Positions 7,584 through 14,629 of a DNA stretch of 17,097 nucleotides are shown here, one piece after another; the first letter of the stretch is position 1, and every line of letters starts with the position of its first letter. The DNA comes from Campylobacteraceae bacterium (GTDB lineage Bacteria > Campylobacterota > Campylobacteria > Campylobacterales > Sulfurovaceae). The notes under the pieces were generated by a model that saw only the letters and a program-made list of their open reading frames with translations, searched no databases and had not been told where the DNA came from. The position numbers and the translations under genes are program-made. Location of the stretch: assembly GCA_027023325.1 (NCBI GenBank), contig JALVVQ010000051.1, forward strand, positions 1 to 17,097, written 5' to 3'.

Positions 7584-7610
7584 CGACTACTATATTTATT
7601 TATAAATTAA
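7578..7610. promoter_or_regulatory. DnaA-trio-like repeat and A/T-only DNA unwinding element
   Basis: Five consecutive triplets CTA-CTA-CGA-CTA-CTA (7578-7592) lie 5 nt after the DnaA core box GAATTCACT. Read 3' to 5' on the minus strand they are GAT-GAT-GCT-GAT-GAT, matching in four of five the DnaA-trio rule 3'-[G/A]A[T/A]-5'. TATTTATTTATAAATTAA (7593-7610), 18 nt with no G or C, follows immediately. The order box, short spacer, trios, A/T run is that of the bacterial basal unwinding system. The assignment is by pattern only. Confidence 0.6.
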
Positions 7611-7622
7611 GAGGGAGAAACT

Positions 7623-8690
7623 ATGAAGATTAGAGCAGACAAACAGATCATTGAATCCGTACTCATTAATCTACAACCATTTTTAGAAAAGAAGGATGCC
7701 AGTCAAATCACTTCACATATCTATTTTGAAGCAAACAAGCATGGTTGTATTGTCAGAGCTACCGATTCTGAAATCGGCCTACAGATAGTGACAGACAATT
7801 TTATAGTCGAGCATGAAGGTTCCTTTACTGCCAATGGTAAAAAGTTACTGGATATTATCAGAATTCTAAAAGAGGGTGATATTGTCTTGGAGATACTGGA
7901 AAATACACTTTTAATCAAACAGAAACATTCAAAATTCAAACTTCCTACTTTTGATGCCAACTCTTTCCCTGTTTTCCCCGTTATTGATGAAAAACCTCAA
8001 ATCGCTTTAGACTCTTTGCATCTTATAAAAAACCTCAAAAAAATATCTCCTGCTATTGATACCAACAATCCCAAGTTTGAACTCAATGGTGCGTTAATCA
8101 ATATTACAGAAAAAACCACCGATTTGGTAGGAACAGATACCAGACGATTGGCCATTGCCTCTATTCCTGGTAGTTCCGGAGAAGAACTCTCACTCATTTT
8201 ACCCAAAAAAGCGATTCTTGAAATACAAAAACTTTTTCTTGATCAAATCACTATTTATTATGATGAAACCACACTCATTGTTACCAATGATAATTATTTC
8301 TTTTTTACCAGATTAATTAATGGAAAATTCCCTGACTATCAGCGTATCGTACCAAGCAGTGTCAAACATCAAATTGCATTGCCTAAAAAAGCAATGCTTG
8401 AAGCCATCAAGATGATTACAACTATCTCTCATGATATAAAGATCTCTTTTAGAAATGATACGATTCTTTTCAATTCACTCTCCTCGGACAATGTAGAAGC
8501 CAAAACAGAAATAGAACTAGATACAGGACTTTCTGAAACTTTTGAGATTTCTCTCAACAGTAAATATATTCTCGATTTTCTCTCACAGGTTGATCATGAT
8601 TCCTTTGAAATAGGATTCAATGAGTCAACATTGCCTTTCTTAGTCAAAGATGATAATTTTATGACAATTATTATGCCGATTGTTGCATAG
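7623..8690 (+). CDS. dnaN: DNA polymerase III sliding clamp, beta subunit DnaN
   Basis: Ring-shaped processivity clamp that tethers DNA polymerase III and many repair proteins to DNA. The 355-residue protein has the usual three similar clamp domains (about 1-120, 121-245, 246-355). Family landmarks are VGTDTRRLA (169-177), NGKFPDYQRIVP (233-244) and the C-terminal IIMPIVA, the position of the clamp C-terminus next to the partner-binding pocket. The ATG follows a strong GAGGGAG Shine-Dalgarno. The gene sits directly after oriC2 and ends 14 nt before the preferred pyrG start. Confidence 0.97.
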   Translation: MKIRADKQIIESVLINLQPFLEKKDASQITSHIYFEANKHGCIVRATDSEIGLQIVTDNFIVEHEGSFTANGKKLLDIIRILKEGDIVLEILENTLLIKQKHSKFKLPTFDANSFPVFPVIDEKPQIALDSLHLIKNLKKISPAIDTNNPKFELNGALINITEKTTDLVGTDTRRLAIASIPGSSGEELSLILPKKAILEIQKLFLDQITIYYDETTLIVTNDNYFFFTRLINGKFPDYQRIVPSSVKHQIALPKKAMLEAIKMITTISHDIKISFRNDTILFNSLSSDNVEAKTEIELDTGLSETFEISLNSKYILDFLSQVDHDSFEIGFNESTLPFLVKDDNFMTIIMPIVA

Positions 8691-8704
8691 GGGTGATGCA
8701 AATA

Positions 8705-10348
8705 ATGAATGATCAACAAGAAACCAAATATATCTTTGTCACAGGTGGCGTGCTCAGTTCCTTGGGAAAGGGTATCACTGCTGCCAGTATCGGTACACTG
8801 CTTAAATCTTCTGGCTATCGCGTAGGTGTGCTAAAGCTTGATCCTTATATCAATGTTGATCCCGGTACGATGTCTCCCTTGGAGCATGGAGAGGTGTTTG
8901 TGACCAAAGATGGTGCAGAGACAGATCTGGATCTTGGACATTATGAAAGATTTCTTGATACTTCTCTTACACAAAATAACAACTTTACTACAGGCTTGGT
9001 CTATAAAACAGTCATTGAAAATGAGAGAAAAGGCAAATATCTTGGTAAAACGATTCAGGTGGTTCCCCATATTGTCAATGAGATAAAAGAGAGAATCTTT
9101 AGAGCCGGAGAGGGCAAAGATATTCTTATCGTAGAACTGGGTGGTACGACAGGGGATATCGAAGGCTTGCCTTTTTTGGAAACCATCCGTCAAATCAAAC
9201 ATGAATTACCCAAAAAACAGGTAATGAATGTGCATGTCACTCTTCTGCCCTATATCAAAGCCGCTGGTGAGCTTAAAACCAAACCTACACAACATTCGGT
9301 ACAAGAGCTTCGTCGTATTGGTATCGCGCCCCATATGCTGGTATTGCGTGCAGAGGTTCCTGTAACCAAAGAGATAAAACAAAAGATTGCATTTAGTTGT
9401 GATGTAGATATTGACTCTGTGATCATAGCAGAAGATGCTGCCACCATTTATCAGGTACCACTTAATTTCCTTAGACAAGATATTCTTACGCCTATCTGTT
9501 ATCAGCTGGGATTGAATCAGTGTGAACCAAAAATAGATGAATGGAGTAATCTCGTACAGAGGATTATCCAACCAAGTGGCGAAGTAAAAATTGCTTTTGT
9601 TGGAAAATATCTGGATCTGAAAGAGTCTTATAAATCATTGACTGAGGCCTTTATTCATGCTGGTGCACATATGGACAAGAGAGTAACCATCAAGTGGGTA
9701 GACAGTGAAAAAATAGAGGATAACGGTGCCAAAAAATATCTGTTGGATGTGGATGGTATTCTCGTTGCCGGAGGATTTGGTGCGCGTGGTGTAGAGGGTA
9801 AAATCCAGGCTATCCAATATGCCAGAGAAAACAAAGTACCATTTTTGGGAATCTGTCTTGGTATGCAACTTGCCATGATCGAATTTGCCAGAAATGTTTT
9901 GAAACTTGAAGATGTCAATTCAGTAGAGTTTGATGAAAAACCTAAAAATCCTATCATTTATCTTATTGATGAATTTATCGACGCCAGTGGTTCCAAGCAG
10001 GTACGAACCACTACCTCACCATTGGGCGGAACGATGCGTCTGGGTGAATATGAATGTGAAACCAAGGAAGGCTCTGCATTGAGAGAAGCTTATGGTTCCA
10101 GCGTAATCTATGAGAGACACAGACATCGCTATGAAGCCAATCCAAAATACCGAGAAGCGATGGAAGTAGCGGGTATGATGGTCACAGGTGAGTCTCATGG
10201 ATTGATTGAAGCAGTGGAAGTCAGTAATCATCCTTGGTTCTTGGGTGTACAGTTCCATCCAGAGTTTACTTCCAGACTCCAGCATGTCAATGAGAGTATT
10301 TTGGCTTTTATCAATGCCTCAATAGACTATTCTAGCGAGAATGAGTAG
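8705..10348 (+). CDS. pyrG: CTP synthase (glutamine-hydrolysing)
   Basis: Makes CTP from UTP, ATP and glutamine. From the ATG at 8705 the protein has 547 residues. The N-terminal synthetase domain starts with FVTGGVLSSLGKGI (P-loop) and contains LDPYINVDPGTMSP and ELGGTTGDIEG. The C-terminal class I glutaminase domain has GICLGMQ with nucleophile Cys384 and VQFHPEF with His518 and Glu520, so the triad is intact. A GTG at 8693 and an ATG at 8696 are also in frame, but AGGGG at 8689-8693 overlaps them and is better placed for 8705. The end overlaps recJ by 8 bp, implying coupled translation. Confidence 0.97.
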   Translation: MNDQQETKYIFVTGGVLSSLGKGITAASIGTLLKSSGYRVGVLKLDPYINVDPGTMSPLEHGEVFVTKDGAETDLDLGHYERFLDTSLTQNNNFTTGLVYKTVIENERKGKYLGKTIQVVPHIVNEIKERIFRAGEGKDILIVELGGTTGDIEGLPFLETIRQIKHELPKKQVMNVHVTLLPYIKAAGELKTKPTQHSVQELRRIGIAPHMLVLRAEVPVTKEIKQKIAFSCDVDIDSVIIAEDAATIYQVPLNFLRQDILTPICYQLGLNQCEPKIDEWSNLVQRIIQPSGEVKIAFVGKYLDLKESYKSLTEAFIHAGAHMDKRVTIKWVDSEKIEDNGAKKYLLDVDGILVAGGFGARGVEGKIQAIQYARENKVPFLGICLGMQLAMIEFARNVLKLEDVNSVEFDEKPKNPIIYLIDEFIDASGSKQVRTTTSPLGGTMRLGEYECETKEGSALREAYGSSVIYERHRHRYEANPKYREAMEVAGMMVTGESHGLIEAVEVSNHPWFLGVQFHPEFTSRLQHVNESILAFINASIDYSSENE

Positions 10349-11945
10349 TCCTCACCCTATACTCACATCAGAAGCGATCTTTACGCTTTTGAGTAAGCGC
10401 TTTGATGATACTTTTCTTTCGCTCAAAGACCTTCCTCTTCCTGCTACTTTCAAAGATATGGACAGGGCAGTCAAGCGCATCGTGCAGGCGATTAAAAATC
10501 AAGAAAAAATTGTACTTATTGGCGATTACGATGTGGATGGTGTGATCTCCACCTCTGTGATGAAACTTTTTTTCGATGCTATTTCTGTCCCTTTGGCGTG
10601 GATTATTCCCAATCGTTTCAAAGATGGGTATGGACTCTCTACAACACTGATACCCAGAATTCAAGGAGCCGATCTGGTCATCACTGTGGACAATGGTATC
10701 TCAGCGGTAGAAGCAGCCAAGGAGTGCAAAAATCTAGGCATAAATCTAATCATCACTGATCATCATATTGTGCCCGAGATAGCCCCTGAAGCGTATGCGA
10801 TTATCAATCAAAAGCAGCCAGCCTGCACCTTTCCCCATGCGGAGATATGTGGGGCACAGATTGCCTGGTATCTCTGTACTGCTCTCAACAAAGCACTGGA
10901 TACCAAGGTGGATATGAAAAACTATCTAGAGCTGGTGAGTATGGCGATCATCGCAGATATCATGCCCTTGCAACATATCAACCGTGCAATGGTGCAGGCG
11001 GGTATCAAACTGCTCAACCAGAGCCAGCGCCCCTGTATCCAAGCCTATAGGGAGCAGAGCAGTAAACAGCAGCTTGTCTCCGAGGATATTGCCTTTGGGC
11101 TGGCACCCATTCTCAACAGCGCAGGACGGCTGGAGGATGCTTCTTTGGCTGTGGCATTTATCTGTAGTCCGAATATCTATGATGCAAGAAGTCACCTGGA
11201 AACACTCATAGCCCTCAATGAGTCCAGAAAGGTGCTGGAACAGCAAATTACTGATGAGGCGACCCATCAGGTGGACAAGGAGTCTAAAGTGATTGTTGTG
11301 GCTTCTAGCGCGTGGCATGAGGGGGTAGTAGGGATCGTTGCAGCCAGACTTGCACGCAAATTTGAACGGCCTGCTATTGTCTTGACTCAAAATGAGGCTT
11401 TCTACAAAGGAAGTGGACGCAGTTTCAATGGTTGTGATCTTTTTGCTCTGGTAGATACCCAACGGGGGTTACTGGGGAAATTTGGCGGACATAGCGCAGC
11501 GGTAGGGCTCTCTTTGGAAATTGAAAAACTAGAGGCATTTAGAACAGCACTCAATAAAGAGGCAAATACCTTTTGTTCACAAGAGATTTATGTGGATCCA
11601 GATATTCTAGGAGAGCTGCCCTTTGAACAGATCAACTTTTCACTGATAGAAATGATTGCGCAGTTTGAACCTTTTGGAGAGGGTAATCCCAAACCCAAAT
11701 TTCTCACAAAAGAGGTTGAGATTCTCGCAGTACAAACCATGGGTAAAGAGGGTAACCATCTACGCTTTACTTTCCAACATCATGGTATGATCCATAACGG
11801 AGTACAGTTTAAAACCTATGCACAGTATGAGGTTGGACAGAAGATTGATATCGTCTATACGGTCAATGTGAATCACTTTAGAGGGGAGAGCACGGTACAG
11901 TTGATGGTGGAGCGTGTGATAGAAAATGATAATAAACACAAGTAA
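10341..11945 (+). CDS. recJ: Single-stranded-DNA-specific exonuclease RecJ
   Basis: A 5'-3' single-strand DNA exonuclease of the DHH superfamily, used in recombination, mismatch and base-excision repair. The 534-residue protein shows IGDYDVDGVISTS (60-72), VDNGIS (116-121) and ITDHH with the DHH triad (140-142), all metal ligands. These are followed by EICGAQIAW, LAPILNSAGRLEDA, and the DHHA1 motif GKFGGHSAAVGLSL in the second domain. A C-terminal OB-like segment precedes the stop. The start ATG lies inside the pyrG stop region (8-bp overlap). The GNAT gene starts 12 nt after the recJ stop. Confidence 0.96.
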   Translation: MSSPHPILTSEAIFTLLSKRFDDTFLSLKDLPLPATFKDMDRAVKRIVQAIKNQEKIVLIGDYDVDGVISTSVMKLFFDAISVPLAWIIPNRFKDGYGLSTTLIPRIQGADLVITVDNGISAVEAAKECKNLGINLIITDHHIVPEIAPEAYAIINQKQPACTFPHAEICGAQIAWYLCTALNKALDTKVDMKNYLELVSMAIIADIMPLQHINRAMVQAGIKLLNQSQRPCIQAYREQSSKQQLVSEDIAFGLAPILNSAGRLEDASLAVAFICSPNIYDARSHLETLIALNESRKVLEQQITDEATHQVDKESKVIVVASSAWHEGVVGIVAARLARKFERPAIVLTQNEAFYKGSGRSFNGCDLFALVDTQRGLLGKFGGHSAAVGLSLEIEKLEAFRTALNKEANTFCSQEIYVDPDILGELPFEQINFSLIEMIAQFEPFGEGNPKPKFLTKEVEILAVQTMGKEGNHLRFTFQHHGMIHNGVQFKTYAQYEVGQKIDIVYTVNVNHFRGESTVQLMVERVIENDNKHK

Positions 11946-11957
11946 AGGTAAGAAAAG

Positions 11958-12359
11958 TTGCAAGTAGTTACTACGCTCTCTCCTGCACACATCTCACAAC
12001 TCCATGCTCTCTACACCCAAGAGTGGTGGTCAAAAGGGCGTACACTGGAGCAGACAGAGCAGGCCGTTGCCAACGCTTCAGTGGTGATTGGGATAGTGGA
12101 TGATGAGAATTGTTTGCAGGCTTTTGTGCGTGTGTTGAGTGATTTTGTCTTCAAGGCACTGCTCTTTGATGTGATTGTTGCCGATGCGTATCGGGGCAAA
12201 GGAGTAGGAGAACAGCTGGTAAAAGCAGTATGTAACCATCCAAAACTCAGGGATGTCAAACATTTTGAGCTCTATTGTCATCCAGAGATGACAGACTTTT
12301 ACCGACAGTATGGATTTGTAGAGACCGATAGCAACCTTCAGCTGATGAGGAGAGGATAG
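11958..12359 (+). CDS. Small GNAT-family N-acetyltransferase
   Basis: A 133-residue single-domain GNAT protein, expected to transfer an acetyl group from acetyl-CoA to an unknown amine. Acetyl-CoA motif A is visible as VADAYRGKGVGEQLVKAV, with the R-x-x-G-x-G pyrophosphate loop at Arg79, Gly82 and Gly84. The preceding strand is ALLFDVIV and the C-terminal motif B is FYRQYGFVETD. EWWSKGRT near the N-terminus is typical of one small GNAT subgroup. The start is TTG with AAAGG 9 nt upstream; no ATG fits. It sits 12 nt after recJ and 2 nt before the transglutaminase-like gene, so it is in the same operon. Substrate unknown. Confidence 0.85.
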   Translation: MQVVTTLSPAHISQLHALYTQEWWSKGRTLEQTEQAVANASVVIGIVDDENCLQAFVRVLSDFVFKALLFDVIVADAYRGKGVGEQLVKAVCNHPKLRDVKHFELYCHPEMTDFYRQYGFVETDSNLQLMRRG

Positions 12360-12361
12360 CC

Positions 12362-12931
12362 ATGAAACAGTATCTGAGAGCCACTGAGATCATTGACTAT
12401 CATGATGAGAGTGTGGCTGCATTGGCAAGCGAACTGTCAGATGGCTGTAGCGATGAGGTGGCGATCACGCATCGTTGCTTTGAGTATGTCCGTGACCATA
12501 TCCGCCATACTGGAGATTATCGAGAGAGTGTGGGTACCTGTAAGGCATCAGAAGTTCTTTTGCACAAAACAGGATGGTGCTATGCCAAGTCCCATCTGTT
12601 GGCTGCGCTCTTGAGAGCCAATGGTATCCCCGCAGGCTTTGGCTATCAGCGGCTGTGCTGTTCGGAATACCTGCCTGATACCTACTGCCTGCATGGGCTT
12701 AATTGGGTCTATCTCAGTGCTTATGGTTGGTACCGTATCGATCCCAGAGGAAACAAAGAGGGAGTGGATGCAGCATTTGATCCCCCCAGAGAAAAGCTGG
12801 CTTTTATTCCTCAGGAGGGGGAGTATGATCTAGAGGGGAACTTTCCTGATCCTCTCGAGGCCGTATTGGATGCTTTGCATACCTATCATGGTTATGAGAC
12901 CATGATAGGTCACTTTCCGGATGTGATATGA
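12362..12931 (+). CDS. Transglutaminase-like superfamily protein (predicted cysteine protease or amidase)
   Basis: A 189-residue cytoplasmic protein (no signal peptide) of the transglutaminase-like fold. The Cys-His-Asp triad is in order: GWCYAKSHLLAALLRANGIPA with Cys73, LHGLNWVYL with His111 and WYRIDPRGN with Asp127. Bacterial relatives are usually proteases or amidases rather than cross-linking enzymes; the substrate here is unknown. The ATG is 2 nt after the GNAT stop, the last gene of the pyrG-recJ run. A perfect 12-bp inverted repeat lies in its last codons. Seven cysteines besides the nucleophile, including an adjacent Cys99-Cys100 pair, are more than usual for a cytoplasmic protein this size. 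Confidence 0.85.
   Translation: MKQYLRATEIIDYHDESVAALASELSDGCSDEVAITHRCFEYVRDHIRHTGDYRESVGTCKASEVLLHKTGWCYAKSHLLAALLRANGIPAGFGYQRLCCSEYLPDTYCLHGLNWVYLSAYGWYRIDPRGNKEGVDAAFDPPREKLAFIPQEGEYDLEGNFPDPLEAVLDALHTYHGYETMIGHFPDVI
12881..12910. repeat. Perfect 12-bp hairpin in the 3' end of the transglutaminase-like gene
   Basis: ACCTATCATGGT (12881-12892) and ACCATGATAGGT (12899-12910) are exact reverse complements around the 6-nt loop TATGAG, ending 21 nt before the end of the stop codon. No T-run follows, so it is not a classic intrinsic terminator. It could block 3' exonucleases, weaken read-through into the toxin-antitoxin genes, or be a protein-binding site. Confidence 0.6.
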
Positions 12932-12947
12932 GAGCGAAAGTTTGCAT

Positions 12948-12992
12948 ATTGACAAGATAATGTCAATTACGCTATACTATCCGTAATATTAC
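12948..12992 (+). promoter_or_regulatory. Toxin-antitoxin promoter with operator-like palindromes
   Basis: TTGACA (12949-12954) and TATACT (12973-12978) with an 18-bp spacer make a near-consensus sigma-70 promoter. The -35 box is half of an inverted repeat, ATTGACA (12948-12954) with TGTCAAT (12961-12967). A 10-bp perfect palindrome, GTAATATTAC (12983-12992), lies at the expected transcription start. Either could bind the antitoxin or toxin-antitoxin complex for autorepression, as is usual for Phd/YefM systems. AAAGGA precedes the antitoxin ATG by 8 nt. Confidence 0.7.
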
Positions 12993-13016
12993 ACGCAATA
13001 TTTAAAGGAAAATTAC

Positions 13017-13316
13017 ATGACATCCTATGCATCCGATGAACTCATCTCCTCTTCCCAATTTGCCAAGCGTTTTGGAGCCTATCTCTCTCAAGTTACATCT
13101 CATTCTATTGATAAGCTTGCCATTCTCAAGAACAACCGCGTTGAAGCCGTCATCATCTCTAAAGATAACTATGAGCGGATGAATGAAGCACTGGAGTATA
13201 TGGAAAATCAGGAGATAGCACACCTTGTTAAGGAACGGACTACTCAACCCCACAACACACTGACACAGGAAGAAATGCTCGAGCACCTTGGAATCTCAGC
13301 AGATGAGTTGAAGTAG
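13017..13316 (+). CDS. Type II antitoxin, Phd/YefM family
   Basis: A 99-residue antitoxin that should bind and neutralise the toxin encoded next to it and repress their shared promoter. The N-terminal half has the Phd/YefM fold pattern: SSSQFAKRFGAYLSQV, then KLAILKNNRVEAVIISKDNYERMNEALEYME (about residues 32-63). The C-terminal half is polar and probably unfolded until toxin binding, ending in TQEEMLEHLGISADELK. Its own promoter and Shine-Dalgarno lie upstream. Its TAG stop is immediately followed by the toxin ATG, so translation is likely coupled. Confidence 0.9.
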   Translation: MTSYASDELISSSQFAKRFGAYLSQVTSHSIDKLAILKNNRVEAVIISKDNYERMNEALEYMENQEIAHLVKERTTQPHNTLTQEEMLEHLGISADELK

Positions 13317-13610
13317 ATGTACAGTATCGAGTACCACGAAGCAGTCAAAGGTGACTTCAAGGCTTTGGGACACCGTACCGCATTGCTTGTGATGAAGAAG
13401 ATCAAAAAACTCGCACAGAATCCTATGATTGGCGTGGAGCTTGGCAACAAAGCCAACCTCCATCTAGCTGGCTATCGGAAAACATACATTGACAACAAGC
13501 GTGTGAGAATCGTGTATAAAATTATAGAAGATAAGATAGAAATCTTTATCGTTGCCGTTGGCAAGCGTGCCGATATGGATGTCTATCATAAAGCTGCACA
13601 AAGGGTATAG
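13317..13610 (+). CDS. Type II toxin, RelE/ParE family
   Basis: A 97-residue RelE/ParE-superfamily toxin. RelE members cleave mRNA at the ribosome and ParE members poison gyrase; the sequence alone does not decide, though pairing with a Phd/YefM antitoxin is commoner for RelE-like mRNA endonucleases. Visible family pattern: MYSIEYHEAVKGDFKAL, LAQNPMIGVELGNK, then the basic beta-sheet core GYRKTYIDNKRVRIVYKI with Arg54, Arg62 and Arg64, and the C-terminal GKRADMDVYHKAAQRV with Lys83, Arg84 and Tyr90 as candidate catalytic residues. There is no gap to the antitoxin stop. Full length, so probably functional. Confidence 0.88.
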   Translation: MYSIEYHEAVKGDFKALGHRTALLVMKKIKKLAQNPMIGVELGNKANLHLAGYRKTYIDNKRVRIVYKIIEDKIEIFIVAVGKRADMDVYHKAAQRV

Positions 13611-13614
13611 TTTT

Positions 13615-13643
13615 TATCTTTACTTAGCGCGGTAATAAAGATA
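13615..13643. other. A/T-rich hairpin between convergent toxin and NifU-like genes
   Basis: TATCTTTA (13615-13622) pairs with TAAAGATA (13636-13643), and TTA (13624-13626) with TAA (13633-13635) across a one-base bulge and a 6-nt GCGCGG loop. It lies in the 69-bp gap between convergent genes, where a bidirectional terminator would be expected. It lacks a downstream T-run on either strand, so terminator function is uncertain. Confidence 0.35.
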
Positions 13644-13679
13644 GCAGATTTGGCACGACCACACCTATGGGGAGGGTTC

Positions 13680-14618
13680 CTAGATCGGCAGTACCCTGAT
13701 CTGATCGTCTATTTTCTCTTTAAGCGTACTCTCAATAGCGAAGAGGGTGCCGGTACTGGAGCTGGCGCAGCCGTTGCATGCACCTAGATAGCGGATATAG
13801 ACATCGATCTGTGCGCCATTTTCTTTGACATCCAAGATCTCCATGTCGCCCCCATCCATGATGAGAAACTGGCGGATAGATTCATCAATCACACTGTTGA
13901 TGGTTGTAATCTTCTGCTCCAAATTCATCTCTCTGAAAGGGGTGTCTAGAGGTGCAAGCTTGGCAAGCTTCTCTGCTTCTAGCTCGTCCTGTACCTCTTG
14001 GAGTAGGGTGATGAGATAGCTGGAGCGTGTTTCATGTAGTGGTGTTGGTTCTAGGCAGGCTTTGTTATAGAGGCCTGCTTTGGTATAGTGTGTAATGGCT
14101 TCAAGCGTTTGGAGTTCGTGGAGTTTGATCGTCTCCTTAATCGCTTCGTTGCTCATGGGCGTATCGTTGCAGGGGCAGGTCTGTGTGGCGGCTGTTCCAT
14201 TATAATAGACCTTGGAAGCCTCTTTGATAGCATCCAGCGCCAGTGTGATGACAAAGCTCTCTTCTTCAGGCAGGGCAGGGGTGCTGGGGTTGTCACGCAG
14301 GAAGTATTCCAGCCCTTTGTAGGTGATCTCTGCCGCTTTGTCTACGGTTTTGTTACGGCAGAGTAGGGCGGCCATATCATTGGCAGCGATCCCGGCAGGT
14401 GAGCCAAACTGGGTAAAGCGTGCCAAGACAATCGCATCATCACTCTTGTCAACAGCCCAGTAGAGTGTGATTCTCTCTCCGATCTCTTCGCTGCCATAGG
14501 TGTGGATAAAAAGCTCTGCTTCCAGCTCTTTGAGCTCTTCCATGCTGATCTCACCACAATTTTTGGGGCTGTTGATCAGCATCTCTACTTTGTTGCCGTA
14601 GTTTCCTTTTTCTGTCAT
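13680..14618 (-). CDS. NifU-like protein with degenerate scaffold domain and intact Nfu domain
   Basis: Similar along its length to the three-domain NifU of Helicobacter and Campylobacter: IscU-like domain, central [2Fe-2S] domain, Nfu domain. Positions below count from the upstream ATG (14630). In the IscU-like part (about 10-142) the three scaffold cysteines are replaced: GSEEIGE has Ile50, QFGSPAG has Ser77 and EESFVI has Phe126, where canonical NifU has SCGD, FGCG and HCSV. The central domain keeps TCPC (Cys152, Cys154) and Cys192, but the fourth ligand is Asn189 (KAGLYNKAC). The Nfu domain (about 235-316) keeps YLGACNGCASSSTGTL with Cys285 and Cys288. I prefer the ATG at 14618 because GGAG lies 6 nt upstream; the ATG at 14630 overlaps the NifS-like stop as TAATG. 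It may work only as an Nfu carrier. Confidence 0.88.
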   Translation of the reverse strand: MTEKGNYGNKVEMLINSPKNCGEISMEELKELEAELFIHTYGSEEIGERITLYWAVDKSDDAIVLARFTQFGSPAGIAANDMAALLCRNKTVDKAAEITYKGLEYFLRDNPSTPALPEEESFVITLALDAIKEASKVYYNGTAATQTCPCNDTPMSNEAIKETIKLHELQTLEAITHYTKAGLYNKACLEPTPLHETRSSYLITLLQEVQDELEAEKLAKLAPLDTPFREMNLEQKITTINSVIDESIRQFLIMDGGDMEILDVKENGAQIDVYIRYLGACNGCASSSTGTLFAIESTLKEKIDDQIRVLPI

Positions 14619-14629
14619 TGGTTTCTCCA

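Larger units (their letters stand above)
7485..7610. other. oriC2: downstream DnaA-box cluster with unwinding region
   Basis: The dnaA-dnaN gap holds four more TTCAC-core 9-mers. On the minus strand: CTTTTCACT (7485-7493) and TTATTCACA (7495-7503). On the plus strand: GTTTTCACG (7556-7564) and GAATTCACT (7564-7572). The minus-strand pair is spaced 10 bp, one helical turn; the plus-strand pair shares one base. A trio-like repeat and an 18-nt all-A/T run follow the last box and end at the dnaN Shine-Dalgarno. In the Campylobacterota origins that have been characterised, unwinding occurs in the box cluster downstream of dnaA, and this region has the right layout. Only TTATTCACA is a strong consensus box; the other three match mainly in the core. 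Confidence 0.78.

Noticed and set aside
7515..7610. A 31-codon open frame (starts MIMETIRYQ) between dnaA and dnaN, ending at the dnaN Shine-Dalgarno.
   Set aside because: No Shine-Dalgarno before its ATG, and its codons coincide with the DnaA boxes, inverted repeat and A/T run of oriC2, which explain the sequence better.
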